DNA of 64,000 nt, taken from contig NZ_CP050022.2 of assembly GCF_011602485.2 (NCBI RefSeq), positions 4,298,001-4,362,000 of the forward strand. The letters are read 5' to 3'. Under the pieces are notes generated by a model. That model saw only the letters and a program-made list of their open reading frames with translations, was not told the DNA's origin and searched no databases. The number at the start of each line of letters is the position of its first letter. Position 1 is the stretch's first letter. Source of the DNA: Bradyrhizobium sp. 1(2017). GTDB lineage: Bacteria; Pseudomonadota; Alphaproteobacteria; Rhizobiales; Xanthobacteraceae. A program made the position numbers and the translations under genes. Of the stretch, positions 8,422-16,307 are shown one piece after another.

Positions 8422-9846
8422 ATGCGCTATCTCACCCTCCTCGCTTCGCTGATGTGCATGGCCCTGTCGGTCAGTGCCGCGAAGGCCGACCGCCGCGTCG
8501 CCTTCGTCGTCGGCAACGGCAACTACAAGAACGTCGCGCAATTGCCGAACCCGCCGATCGACGCCAAGGCAATGGCGGCGACGCTGCGCAATGTCGGCTT
8601 CGAGGTGATCGAAGGATCCAATCTCAGCCGAGACCAGATGACGGAGAAGCTGCTCGACTTCGGCCGCAAGGCACAGGGCTCCGACATCGCCCTGTTCTAT
8701 TATGCCGGCCACGGCATCGCCGTCAGCGGCACCAACTACCTGCTGCCCGTCGACGCCGACATCAAGTCGGAGATGGACGTCAAGCTTGGGGCTGCCATCA
8801 ACATCGACCTCACGCTCGAGCAGACCATGGGCGATGCCAAGGTCAAGCTGGTCTTCCTCGATGCCTGCCGCGACAATCCGTTTGCTGCCAAGATCAAGTC
8901 GAACGCGGCGACCCGCAGCGTCAACGTGCAGAGCGGCCTGGCCGAGATGAAGTCGGGCGAAGGCACCCTGATCGCCTTCGCCACCGGGCCCGGCCAGACC
9001 GCGCTCGACGGCCAGGAGGGCAACAACAGCCCGTTCACCCGCGCGCTGATCGACAACATCACCAAGCCCGGCATCGAGATCCAGCAGGCAATGACGTCGG
9101 TACGCGCCCAGGTCAATGAAGAGACCCGCAAGGGCCAGCTGCCCTGGGGCCACACCAACCTGACCGGCACCGTCTATCTCAATCAGGCCCCGACGACCCA
9201 GGTCGCCAATGCAGCCCCGACAGCTACCGGCATCGTGCCGGTGGCGAGCGGGAGCTCGGACGGCGTCGAGCTCGAATACTGGCGCTCGGTGAAGGAATCC
9301 AACAAGCCGGAGGAGCTGAACGCCTATCTCTCGGCCTATCCGAACGGCCAGTTCAAGGCGCTGGCGCTGGCGCGTATCGCGGCGATCAAGAGCGGCCCCT
9401 CGACCGCGACCCGCACGCTCAATGCCGGCGTCGATCCGGCGACCTTTACGGACGAGGCCACGCAGCTCACCGAGGACCAGATCGGCCTCGACAAGACCGG
9501 GCGTCGCGACGTGCAGCGCCGCCTCACCGGCCTCGGCTTCGACATCAAGCCGACCGGTGTGTTCGGCGAGGAGACCCGCGCGGTGCTCAAGCGCTGGCAG
9601 GCCGCGCGCGGCTATCCGTCGTCCGGGTACCTCAACAAGAACCAGCACAAGGCCCTGCTCTCGGAGATCGTGGCGGCTCCCGCGACGGCGAGTGATGGCA
9701 GCCAGAAGGCCCCGCGCCGCGCCGCGAGCGCACCCTCAGGCAGCGCGCCGGCTCCCCAGCAGCGCAGCAACCCGGGCGATGCTGCCGGCGCAGCCTTCGT
9801 GGGCGGCGTCGTCGGCGGCATGATGGGCGGCATGTTCCGCCGCTGA
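8422..9846 (+). CDS. exported caspase-like (peptidase C14) protein with peptidoglycan-binding domain
   Basis: A 474-residue protein: a signal peptide (MRYLTLLASLMCMALSVSAA, residues 1-22), then a p20-like caspase fold (24-255) with the catalytic histidine in YYAGHG (H97) and the cysteine in LVFLDACRDNPF (C149). A linker follows, then a PG_binding_1-type domain near residues 350-415 (GRRDVQRRLTGLGFDI, VLKRWQAARGY). The tail is Ala/Pro-rich and ends in a glycine zipper (GGVVGGMMGGMFRR). Bacterial orthocaspases usually cut after Arg or Lys. The export signal, wall-binding domain and Gly-zipper suggest a periplasmic or envelope-anchored protease. Its substrate is unknown. The ATG at 8422 was chosen because it starts the signal peptide directly. 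Confidence 0.9.
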   Translation: MRYLTLLASLMCMALSVSAAKADRRVAFVVGNGNYKNVAQLPNPPIDAKAMAATLRNVGFEVIEGSNLSRDQMTEKLLDFGRKAQGSDIALFYYAGHGIAVSGTNYLLPVDADIKSEMDVKLGAAINIDLTLEQTMGDAKVKLVFLDACRDNPFAAKIKSNAATRSVNVQSGLAEMKSGEGTLIAFATGPGQTALDGQEGNNSPFTRALIDNITKPGIEIQQAMTSVRAQVNEETRKGQLPWGHTNLTGTVYLNQAPTTQVANAAPTATGIVPVASGSSDGVELEYWRSVKESNKPEELNAYLSAYPNGQFKALALARIAAIKSGPSTATRTLNAGVDPATFTDEATQLTEDQIGLDKTGRRDVQRRLTGLGFDIKPTGVFGEETRAVLKRWQAARGYPSSGYLNKNQHKALLSEIVAAPATASDGSQKAPRRAASAPSGSAPAPQQRSNPGDAAGAAFVGGVVGGMMGGMFRR

Positions 9847-9871
9847 GGCGCGAAGCCAGACTGAGAACACA

Positions 9872-9900
9872 AAAGCCCGGCTCGCGCCGGGCTTTATTTC
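9872..9900 (+). terminator. rho-independent terminator
   Basis: AAAGCCCGG and CCGGGCTTT arms around a 6-base loop, then TATTTC. It lies 25 bp after the stop of the caspase-like gene. Confidence 0.75.
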
Positions 9901-9925
9901 GGGCAAACGGCGTTGGCGCGGACTT

Positions 9926-10050
9926 CGTCATTGCGAGCCAACGGGTCCGCGCGAAGCGCGGCCCGATGACAGGCTCCGCGAAGCAAGCCAGAGTCTCTCC
10001 GCAATGGCAGCCTGGATTGCTTCGTCGCAAGGGCGCCTCGCAATGACGCG
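9926..10050. repeat. dispersed intergenic repeat (CATTGCGAG family)
   Basis: A 125-bp element bounded by GTCATTGCGAG and CTCGCAATGACG in inverted orientation, with an inner GGATTGCTTCGTCGCAAG. The same bounding and inner words recur at 37402-37523, so it is a multi-copy, potentially stem-forming repeat. No coding potential. Confidence 0.8.
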
Positions 10051-10124
10051 GACAGAGATGCGCGCCTCACGCGAACGTCTCTGCCTGCAGCCGGACAGCT
10101 GGTCCGGAGCAACCGGCCAGAGCG

Positions 10125-10364
10125 CTACTTCCCCGCGGCCTTCCGCAGTGCCTCGTTGATGCGGTCCTGCCAGCCCGGCCCGCTCTCCTGGAAAAATTCC
10201 AGCACGTCCTGGTCGATGCGCAGCGTGACCTGCTCCTTGATGCCCGGGACTGCGTTTGGCTTGGGCGGCGCCGCGGCGACCTTGGCTGTCACCTTCTTGA
10301 ACGCCGCCTCGGCTTCCGTCCTGGCATCGCCAAGCGTGCGCGGCCGCCTCGGTTGATCTGCCAT
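10125..10364 (-). CDS. BrnA-like antitoxin family protein (orphan)
   Basis: A 79-residue protein with a basic, Ala/Pro-rich N-terminus and a C-terminal ribbon-helix-helix-like segment (KEQVTLRIDQDVLEFFQESG, then WQDRINEALRKAAGK). This is the BrnA/CopG-like pattern: BrnA antitoxins bind DNA as RHH dimers and neutralise BrnT. No BrnT-like toxin frame (about 90 residues) is present on either side. Instead the gene begins 3 bp after the end of cysK on the same strand, so it is probably co-transcribed with cysK. It may act as a stand-alone regulator. Confidence 0.75.
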   Translation of the reverse strand: MADQPRRPRTLGDARTEAEAAFKKVTAKVAAAPPKPNAVPGIKEQVTLRIDQDVLEFFQESGPGWQDRINEALRKAAGK

Positions 10365-10367
10365 GGC

Positions 10368-11345
10368 CTAGATCCCCTCAAACAGAGCCGTCGAAAGATA
10401 CCGTTCGGAGAAAGACGGCACGATAGCCAGGATGGTTTTTCCCGCAGCTTCCGGCCGCTTGCCGATCTCAATTGCCGCCGCGATCGCGGCGCCCGAGGAG
10501 ATGCCGCCCGGAATGCCCTCATGCCGCGCCAGCGCGCGCGAGGTCTCGATCGCTGTCGTCGAGTTGATCTTCACGATCTCGTCGATCACCGAGCGGTCGA
10601 GGATGTCGGGCACGAAACCGGCGCCGATGCCCTGGATCTTGTGCGGGGTGTGCTGGCCGCCCGAGAGCACCGGGCTCTCCTCCGGCTCGACCGCCACCAC
10701 TCGCAAAGATGGCTTGCGCGGCTTCAGCACCTGGCCGACGCCCGTGATGGTGCCTCCGGTGCCGACACCGGCGACGAAGAAATCGATGTTGCCGACCGTA
10801 TCGTTCCAGATCTCCTCCGCAGTGGTGCGGCGATGCACCTCGGGATTGGCGAGGTTCTTGAACTGCTGCGGCATCACCGAGTTCGGCGTCGTCTTCAACA
10901 GTTCTTCTGCGGCGGCGATGGCGCCTTTCATGCCCTGGGCTGCCGGCGTCAACACCAGTTCGGCGCCGAGAAAAGCCAGCATCTTGCGCCGCTCGATCGA
11001 CATCGACTCCGGCATCACCAGCTTGAGCCGGTAGCCGCGCGAGGCTGCAACGAAGGCAAGCGCGATTCCGGTATTGCCGGAGGTCGGCTCGATCAGCACG
11101 GTGTCGGGCTTGATGATGCCCGCTTTCTCCATGGCGATGATCATGGCCGCACCGATGCGATCCTTCACGCTTGCGGCCGGATTGAAATATTCAAGTTTTG
11201 CCAAAATGGTCGCGTTCACACCGTGCATGCCCGGCAGACGCTGCAGTCGCACGATCGGCGTGTCGCCAAAAGCCTCGACGATCGAGTCATAGACCCGGCC
11301 TCGGCCGGGTTGGTGCGTTGCACCCGCGGTGGACGATGCGTCCAT
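10368..11345 (-). CDS. cysK: cysteine synthase A (O-acetylserine sulfhydrylase)
   Basis: A 325-residue fold-type II PLP enzyme that makes cysteine from O-acetylserine and sulfide in the cytosol. Visible motifs are [11 protein letters not shown] with the PLP lysine, [14 protein letters not shown] (substrate loop), [13 protein letters not shown] (phosphate-binding glycine loop), and the C-terminal [13 protein letters not shown]. The length is normal for CysK. The ATG at 11345 gives a standard N-terminus; in-frame sequence upstream lacks homology. The brnA-like gene follows 3 bp downstream. The upstream region to 11567 is shared with a divergent zinc-ribbon gene. Confidence 0.95.
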   Translation of the reverse strand: MDASSTAGATHQPGRGRVYDSIVEAFGDTPIVRLQRLPGMHGVNATILAKLEYFNPAASVKDRIGAAMIIAMEKAGIIKPDTVLIEPTSGNTGIALAFVAASRGYRLKLVMPESMSIERRKMLAFLGAELVLTPAAQGMKGAIAAAEELLKTTPNSVMPQQFKNLANPEVHRRTTAEEIWNDTVGNIDFFVAGVGTGGTITGVGQVLKPRKPSLRVVAVEPEESPVLSGGQHTPHKIQGIGAGFVPDILDRSVIDEIVKINSTTAIETSRALARHEGIPGGISSGAAIAAAIEIGKRPEAAGKTILAIVPSFSERYLSTALFEGI

Positions 11346-11567
11346 GATCAACTCCCTGTGGCGACAATTGCGCTTTTGTCGTGGTTCTTGCGCAGTTACA
11401 GACAGCTTGCGGCGACACGCAAGCAGCAATGCGGCACATGTTAAATACGCTGCATCGCAAAATCACGTGAGCCGTAATTATCAGAAAACCAACGTATTTG
11501 TGTTGCGACCTCGTCAACTGATTCTGCTTATGTTAGACTTACGTCTTAAAGCAGGGAGGTCACCACG

Positions 11568-11786
11568 ATGTCAGCAGTTGCTGAAGTGATGTCGACCGTC
11601 GCGCTGAACCGCGATCCGCGTTGCAGCGAGTTACCCACCTGTCCGGTCTGCGCCGACTCGATGGTCGCCGCCGAAGCATCTGCCTACGTCTCGGACCAAA
11701 TGATCAGCTATCTCTGGACCTGCGACAATTGCGGCTATGGCTTCGTGACCAAGCATGCGGTCCGGAAGCGGTTCCTGTGCAACTGA
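11568..11786 (+). CDS. small zinc-ribbon-like protein
   Basis: A 72-residue protein with CPVCADSM and CDNCGYGF CxxC pairs about 27 residues apart, a classic zinc-ribbon arrangement, ending in a basic HAVRKRFLCN. A strong GGGAGG ribosome site precedes the ATG. It resembles small conserved rhizobial zinc-ribbon proteins of unknown role. It converges on tgt, with a 6-bp gap between the two stops. Confidence 0.75.
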   Translation: MSAVAEVMSTVALNRDPRCSELPTCPVCADSMVAAEASAYVSDQMISYLWTCDNCGYGFVTKHAVRKRFLCN

Positions 11787-11792
11787 GCTTGG

Positions 11793-12938
11793 CTAGCGAG
11801 GGGCGATATCGCCCCTCGCCCAGTCCTCACGCGTACGCTGATAGAACTCCTCGAACCTGCCCAACGCGATCGCGTCCCTGATGCCCTGCATCAGGGACTG
11901 ATAGTAAGCGACATTGATCTCGGACAGCAGCATCGCTCCCAGCGTCTCGCCCGCCTTGACGAGATGATGCAAATAGGCGCGCGCGCAACTGCGCGTCGAT
12001 GGCCAGGGGCTCTCTTCGTCGAGCGGACGCGGATCGTCGGCGTGGCGCGCATTGCGCAGATTGACCTGGCCGAAGCGCGTGAAGGCAACGCCATGCCGGC
12101 CATTGCGCGTCGGCATCACGCAATCGAACATGTCGACGCCGCGCTTCACCGCCTCGAGGATGTCGTCGGGCGTGCCGACGCCCATGAGGTAGCGCGGCCG
12201 CTCTCTCGGCAGCAATGGCGCTGTCTCGTCGATCATCGCCAGCATCACCGACTGTGGCTCGCCGACGGCAAGGCCGCCGATCGCATAGCCATGAAAGCCG
12301 ATCTCGACCAGGCCTTGCGCGCTCGCATGGCGCAGCTGCGGGACGTCGCCACCCTGCACGATGCCGAACAGCATGTAGCCGCCGGGCGCGCTTTCGAAGG
12401 CCCGCTTGCTGCGCTCGGCCCAGCGCAGCGACAATTGCATCGCGCGCTCGATGTCGGCGCGCTCGGCGGGCAGCCGCACGCATTCGTCCATCTGCATCGC
12501 GATATCGGAGCCGAGGAAGCGCTGCACCTCGATCGAGCGTTCCGGCGACAGTTCGACCTTGGCGCCGTCGATATGCGAGCGGAAGGTGACGGCGTGCTCG
12601 CTGACCTTGCGCAAATCCGCCAGCGACATGACCTGGAAGCCGCCGGAATCCGTCAGCATAGGACCGTTCCAGCCCGTGAACGTCTGCAAGCCGCCGAGCG
12701 CCGCGATCCGCTCGGCGCCGGGGCGCAGCATCAGATGGTAGGTGTTGCCGAGCACGATGTCGGCACCGGCGTCGCGCACCTCGCGCCAATGCATGCCCTT
12801 CATGGCGCCCGCGGTGCCGACCGGCATGAAGGCCGGCGTCCGCACCACGCCGTGCGGCGTGGTCAGCCGCCCGGTGCGCGCGGCGCCATCGGTGGCGAGC
12901 AACTCAAAGTGATTGGGAAGGTCATTGTCGGGATTCAT
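11793..12938 (-). CDS. tgt: tRNA-guanine transglycosylase lacking the zinc site
   Basis: A 381-residue bacterial-type TGT, which swaps guanine 34 for preQ1 in tRNAs with GUN anticodons during queuosine synthesis. The catalytic parts are intact: [12 protein letters not shown] with the general base D97, [17 protein letters not shown], and [12 protein letters not shown] with the nucleophile D272. The region that normally holds three zinc cysteines reads [20 protein letters not shown], giving S310, W312 and T315. The fourth ligand, His in TEHN of Zymomonas TGT, is I341. All four zinc ligands are therefore missing while the flanking sequence is well conserved. queA lies 4.5 kb away on the same strand. 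Confidence 0.93.
   Translation of the reverse strand: MNPDNDLPNHFELLATDGAARTGRLTTPHGVVRTPAFMPVGTAGAMKGMHWREVRDAGADIVLGNTYHLMLRPGAERIAALGGLQTFTGWNGPMLTDSGGFQVMSLADLRKVSEHAVTFRSHIDGAKVELSPERSIEVQRFLGSDIAMQMDECVRLPAERADIERAMQLSLRWAERSKRAFESAPGGYMLFGIVQGGDVPQLRHASAQGLVEIGFHGYAIGGLAVGEPQSVMLAMIDETAPLLPRERPRYLMGVGTPDDILEAVKRGVDMFDCVMPTRNGRHGVAFTRFGQVNLRNARHADDPRPLDEESPWPSTRSCARAYLHHLVKAGETLGAMLLSEINVAYYQSLMQGIRDAIALGRFEEFYQRTREDWARGDIAPR
11796..11819. terminator. perfect 24-bp palindrome at the end of tgt
   Basis: Arms GCGAGGGGCGAT and ATCGCCCCTCGC abut with no loop base, so a hairpin would open at the centre. It covers the last eight codons of tgt and sits 10 bp after the converging zinc-ribbon gene. 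No T run follows on either strand, so terminator function is inferred from position only. Confidence 0.45.
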
Positions 12939-13060
12939 GGCGGTGCTTATTGCGTGTCGGAGCAGGCCGATCAACCCGCCCGGACCATGCCACGGCCCGG
13001 CAACGGTTCAGACTGGGACACATTTGGGCACCATGTCGGTGCCCGCCGCCCTTGTTAAAC

Positions 13061-13081
13061 AAAACGATACAGTGTAGTTTT
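13061..13081. promoter_or_regulatory. candidate TetR operator, copy 1
   Basis: A 21-bp palindrome with left half AAAACGATAC, central A, right half GTGTAGTTTT (8 of 10 pairs). It lies between the divergent tgt and patatin genes, inside a plausible promoter (TTGTTA at 13052, TAGTTT at 13075). A near-identical palindrome lies at 15279-15299 after the tetR gene. Confidence 0.6.
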
Positions 13082-13154
13082 ATCCTGGGGCTGGACGAAA
13101 ATGCCGCGGCAAAGCTGCCGGCGGCGGTACAAGCGTGATCGCCAGCCACCGACG

Positions 13155-14339
13155 ATGCCCTTCCCTTCAAGTTCAACCGAAATGTCCCGCCGCGCACCTG
13201 GCTGGATCGGGCGGACGGTCGCCCGCCTGAGCGGTGTCCTGGTCCTGGCGGGCAGCCTGGCGCTCGGCGCCTGCACGTCCCTCCCGCGCACCCCCTACAC
13301 AGCCGCGGAGGCCAGCACATCGCGCGTGCTCGATATCGACGGCCTCCGGCGCTACGCCGACGAGCCCGTCACCAAATTCAGTTTCGAGAAGGACAACAGC
13401 ACCGCGACAAAGTCCTATCTGGCACTGTCAGGCGGCGGGGCCGATGGCGCTTACGGCGTCGGCGTGCTCAACGGCTGGACCGCGGCCAGAACCCGCCCCA
13501 CCTTCTCCGTCGTCTCGGGCGTGAGCACCGGCGGGCTGATCGCGCCCTTTGCCTTCCTCGGCTCGCAATATGACGACACGCTGAGGGAGGTCTACACCAG
13601 CGGCATCGCGGAGAGCCTGCTGAACGATCCCAGCATCATGCGCGTGCTGTTCGGATCGGGCCTGTTCGGCAACACGCGGCTGCGCGAGCTCGTCGCCCGC
13701 TATGTCGGCCCCGAGATCATGGCGCAAGTCGCGCGCGAGAATGCCAAGGGCCGGAAGCTGCTGGTGGTGACGACCGACCTCGACACCCAGCGCACCGCGA
13801 TCTGGGACATGGGCAAGATCGCCGCGGTCGGAACGCCCGAGGCGCTGAAACTGTTTCGCGACGTGATGGCGGCCTCCGCCAGCATTCCGCTGGTGTTTCC
13901 GCCGATCATGATCGACGCCGAAGGCCAGGGCCGGCGCTTCCAGGAGATGCATGTCGACGGCGGCGTGACGGCGCCCGTGCTGACGCTGCCGGAAGCCCTG
14001 CTGTTCCAGGGCAGCCGCCTGCCCGGCAGCGCGAAGATGGACATCTACATCCTCGTCAACAAGAAGATCGAACGCAATTTCGAGCTCGTCTCCAACAGCA
14101 CCATCGACGTCGCCTCGCGCAGCCTGTCGGCGATCACCCAGTCGCAGACGCGCTCGATCATCTTCTCGACCTATGATTTCGCCAGGCGCAACCGCCTGGG
14201 CTTCCATCTCTCCTACATCGCGCGCGACTATCCGGCGGCGCCCTCGGAAGGGTTCGACACCGCCTACATGCGGGCGCTGTATCAGTACGGATACGACAAG
14301 GCGGCGTCCGGCCAGGCCTGGACCTCGAAGCTTCCGTGA
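13155..14339 (+). CDS. patatin-like phospholipase lipoprotein
   Basis: A 394-residue protein with a lipoprotein signal (VLVLAGSLALGAC, lipobox L-G-A-C) and a patatin catalytic domain. It has the oxyanion loop SGGGADGAYGVG, the nucleophile elbow GVSTGG (GxSxG) and the dyad aspartate in MHVDGGVTAP. Patatins hydrolyse acyl lipids with a Ser-Asp dyad; the lipobox predicts an envelope-anchored enzyme facing the periplasm. The start is uncertain: ATG at 13101, 13155 or 13182 all precede the signal peptide. It heads a probable unit with the TetR gene downstream and has a candidate operator upstream. Confidence 0.88.
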   Translation: MPFPSSSTEMSRRAPGWIGRTVARLSGVLVLAGSLALGACTSLPRTPYTAAEASTSRVLDIDGLRRYADEPVTKFSFEKDNSTATKSYLALSGGGADGAYGVGVLNGWTAARTRPTFSVVSGVSTGGLIAPFAFLGSQYDDTLREVYTSGIAESLLNDPSIMRVLFGSGLFGNTRLRELVARYVGPEIMAQVARENAKGRKLLVVTTDLDTQRTAIWDMGKIAAVGTPEALKLFRDVMAASASIPLVFPPIMIDAEGQGRRFQEMHVDGGVTAPVLTLPEALLFQGSRLPGSAKMDIYILVNKKIERNFELVSNSTIDVASRSLSAITQSQTRSIIFSTYDFARRNRLGFHLSYIARDYPAAPSEGFDTAYMRALYQYGYDKAASGQAWTSKLP

Positions 14340-14474
14340 TCCCACGTGACGGAACGAGACCATACGGAAACCGTTGACGATACGGCCAATTCGGCCAGAT
14401 TCGCGATGACGCCTCCGCTCCTGCGCGATATAGAGCGAATGACCGATATCACGACCGCGCAGGAATCATTGGGC

Positions 14475-15218
14475 ATGGGATTGACTGCGACCAAGACGAA
14501 ACCGGCCGCGCCGCGGCGCGAGGTGACGAAATCGCGCGGCGGCCGGCCGACGAAGACCGCCGCCATCGAGCGCGATCAGCGCCTGATCGAGGTCGCCACC
14601 CGCCTGTTCCTCGACCGCGGCTTCGACGCGACCTCGCTCGATGCGGTCGCGGAAGCGGCCCGGGTCAGCAAGCCGACCGTCTATTCCCGCTACGGCGACA
14701 AGCGCGGCCTGTTTGCCGCCGTCCTGAGGCGCGAGATCGCGCGCTGGCTTGCGCCGCTCTCGGCGGCGGCGGAGACGCAGCTCTCCAGCGCCTCGAACAT
14801 CTCGGTCGAGCAGCGGCTGGTCGAGATCGGGCGCGAGATGCTGACATTCACCTGCGGTCCCGACGCCGTCGCCTTCAGCCGCATGATGACGTCGCAGGCC
14901 ATCAACTTTCCTGACGTCGCCAAGCTCGGCAAGGAGGAGGGCTGGCTCAAGGCCGTCGCCACCACCGCGCGCTTCTTCGACCATCTGGCGGCGCAAGGTG
15001 CGCTCGATGTCGAAGACACCACCATCGCCGCCGAGGTGTTTCTCGACGTCGTCGTCGGTCACACCCACCGCATGGCCACGTTCGGAACGGCGTTGGAGTT
15101 GAAGCCCGCGGAAAAGCGCATGCGGTCGGCGATCAAGCTGTTCCTGGCCGGCGCGCTGGGACCTGCCGACCGCGTCCAGAGCGCCGCAAAGGGCGCACAG
15201 CGGCGCCCCGCCCGCTGA
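14475..15218 (+). CDS. TetR/AcrR family transcriptional regulator
   Basis: A 247-residue regulator. A basic N-terminal tail (KSRGGRPTKTAAIERDQR) leads into the TetR DNA-binding domain: LIEVATRLFLDRGFDATSL, then the recognition helix VSKPTVYSRYGDKRGLFAAV. The C-terminal ligand/dimer domain includes a TetR_C_7-like segment. The ATG at 14475 has AGGAA upstream. Earlier in-frame starts (14346 GTG, 14406, 14439) would add a non-homologous tail. It follows the patatin gene by 135 bp and is bracketed by two matching palindromes that are probably its own operators. Ligand unknown. Confidence 0.9.
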   Translation: MGLTATKTKPAAPRREVTKSRGGRPTKTAAIERDQRLIEVATRLFLDRGFDATSLDAVAEAARVSKPTVYSRYGDKRGLFAAVLRREIARWLAPLSAAAETQLSSASNISVEQRLVEIGREMLTFTCGPDAVAFSRMMTSQAINFPDVAKLGKEEGWLKAVATTARFFDHLAAQGALDVEDTTIAAEVFLDVVVGHTHRMATFGTALELKPAEKRMRSAIKLFLAGALGPADRVQSAAKGAQRRPAR

Positions 15219-15278
15219 CAATCCCGTGAGCGCGCGATCAATCGCCCCGGCGGCCACGGCTTCGCCATTGACCAAAAT

Positions 15279-15299
15279 AAAACGATACGGTATGGTTTT
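15279..15299. promoter_or_regulatory. candidate TetR operator, copy 2
   Basis: Left half AAAACGATAC, central G, right half GTATGGTTTT (9 of 10 pairs). It fills the spacer between TTGACC (15268-15273) and TATGGT (15291-15296), so a bound repressor would block a promoter reading toward the PepSY gene. It shares its left half exactly with the site at 13061-13081. Confidence 0.65.
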
Positions 15300-15467
15300 G
15301 TTATAGCAGCACTGGCCGCTTTTTCACCAGCCCCAAAGCGGATCGTGCTGTTTCGAACGCCGCGGCGGGCACAACCTGCTACGACGGTCCGCGGCCGGCC
15401 TTTGCCCAAGGTCGGCCGCGAATTCTTTACGATCATCCGGCACACTCGCAGGCCGAGGGTTTCGAGC

Positions 15468-16067
15468 ATGAAGGCAGCACGACGACACACCTGGACGCTC
15501 TTCGCCGCCGCCCTGTCGACATTGCTGGCCGCAGCGCCGGCGCAGGCGGTCGTCTCGGCCGGAAGCACACCCACCGCGCTTCACAGCGAGACAGATGGCG
15601 AAGCTGATCGCCAGGCAATCAGCCGCGAGATCGAGCGCTTCCGCAGCTCGTCAATCTCGATCAGCCAGGCCATGGCCATTGCCGAAGCCCGCCATGCCGG
15701 CGCCACCACAGCGGATGTGAGTTTCGACGGAGGCTCGGGCGTCCCGGTCTACCGCGTGAAGACCCTGCACAACGACCGGATCTGGCGCCACACCATCAAC
15801 GCGTCGACCGGCGAGCTCGTCGGCGGGGAAGCCGCCCTTCCCCTCGCCGAGCTCGACCACGACGATCGCAGCAATCTCGCAGCGCTCGGTGCGATCAGGC
15901 ACCGCCTTGCCGACGCCGTGCGCGTCGCCGAACGCGCGGCCGCGGGCAAGGCCATCAGCGGCGGGCTGGTGCGCGAACGTGGCCGGCTCAATTTCGCGAT
16001 TGTCGTGATCAGCGGCGACGACCTCAAGGAGGTCATCCTGGAGCCGCCGGGCGCACGAGCCAAATAG
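15468..16067 (+). CDS. exported PepSY domain-containing protein
   Basis: A 199-residue protein with a signal peptide (MKAARRHTWTLFAAALSTLL, cleavage after AQA) and two PepSY-like stretches: SISQAMAIAEARHAGATTAD with VYRVKTLHNDRIWRHTINAS, and a second, weaker one with AERAAAGKAISGG and NFAIVVISGDDLKEVIL. PepSY domains are small periplasmic modules that inhibit proteases or act as accessory modules in redox proteins. The candidate TetR operator/promoter at 15268-15299 lies 170 bp upstream, which would link the gene to the patatin-TetR unit. Confidence 0.8.
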   Translation: MKAARRHTWTLFAAALSTLLAAAPAQAVVSAGSTPTALHSETDGEADRQAISREIERFRSSSISISQAMAIAEARHAGATTADVSFDGGSGVPVYRVKTLHNDRIWRHTINASTGELVGGEAALPLAELDHDDRSNLAALGAIRHRLADAVRVAERAAAGKAISGGLVRERGRLNFAIVVISGDDLKEVILEPPGARAK

Positions 16068-16075
16068 CTGGCTCG

Positions 16076-16095
16076 GCCCCGGCATCGACCGGGGC
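16076..16095 (+). terminator. hairpin after the PepSY gene
   Basis: GCCCCGG and CCGGGGC arms around a 6-base loop, 9 bp after the PepSY stop codon, followed by GAAAAG rather than a T run. It probably separates this gene from the asd leader promoter immediately downstream. Confidence 0.45.
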
Positions 16096-16104
16096 GAAAA
16101 GCCA

Positions 16105-16133
16105 TTGACGGAGGCAAGACTCTCCCGCATAAG
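16105..16133 (+). promoter_or_regulatory. sigma-70-type promoter of the asd leader
   Basis: TTGACG at 16105-16110, a 17-bp spacer, and CATAAG at 16128-16133 (4 of 6 with TATAAT). The expected transcription start is around 16140-16142, at or next to the A of the leader-peptide ATG, which predicts a leaderless mRNA. Confidence 0.65.
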
Positions 16134-16141
16134 TCGCCGCC

Positions 16142-16213
16142 ATGTTCACGACCACCAAACGCACGACCAAAACCACCACGGCCCCAGGGGCCCGGGGAGG
16201 CGTGCGCGCGTAG
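16142..16213 (+). CDS. threonine-rich leader peptide upstream of asd
   Basis: A 23-codon frame from ATG 16142 to TAG 16211. It begins MFTTTKRTTKTTT and so has eight Thr codons among residues 3-13 (a mix of ACG and ACC); the rest is Ala/Gly/Arg. It is followed by a rho-independent terminator 31 bp after its stop, then asd. This is the layout of amino-acid attenuator leaders such as thrL or trpL. Aspartate semialdehyde, the Asd product, is a precursor of threonine, so threonine sensing makes biochemical sense. The promoter placement suggests translation starts at the very 5' end of the RNA. The frame is too short for ordinary gene finders. Expression is not shown by sequence alone. Confidence 0.75.
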   Translation: MFTTTKRTTKTTTAPGARGGVRA

Positions 16214-16243
16214 GTCGTCGACTTAAACGCATCAGCTCTACCG

Positions 16244-16275
16244 AAGCCCCGCCCTCGATGGTCCGGGGCTTTTTT
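16244..16275 (+). terminator. attenuator terminator upstream of asd
   Basis: AAGCCCCG (16244-16251) and CGGGGCTT (16264-16271) form an 8-bp stem with a 12-base loop, with six T at 16270-16275. The 5' arm can alternatively pair with the GC-rich end of the leader frame: CCCCG 16247-16251 with CGGGG 16193-16197, and CCCT 16252-16255 with AGGG 16186-16189. This 9-bp antiterminator has a 3-base bulge. Confidence 0.8.
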
Positions 16276-16307
16276 GTTGTCTAATTCTCAATTCAATGGA
16301 GGACAAA

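Noticed and set aside
11533..11549. TTAGAC/GTCTTAA inverted repeat before the zinc-ribbon gene
   Set aside because: Only four clean base pairs with a four-base gap, and the promoter boxes around it have poor spacing.
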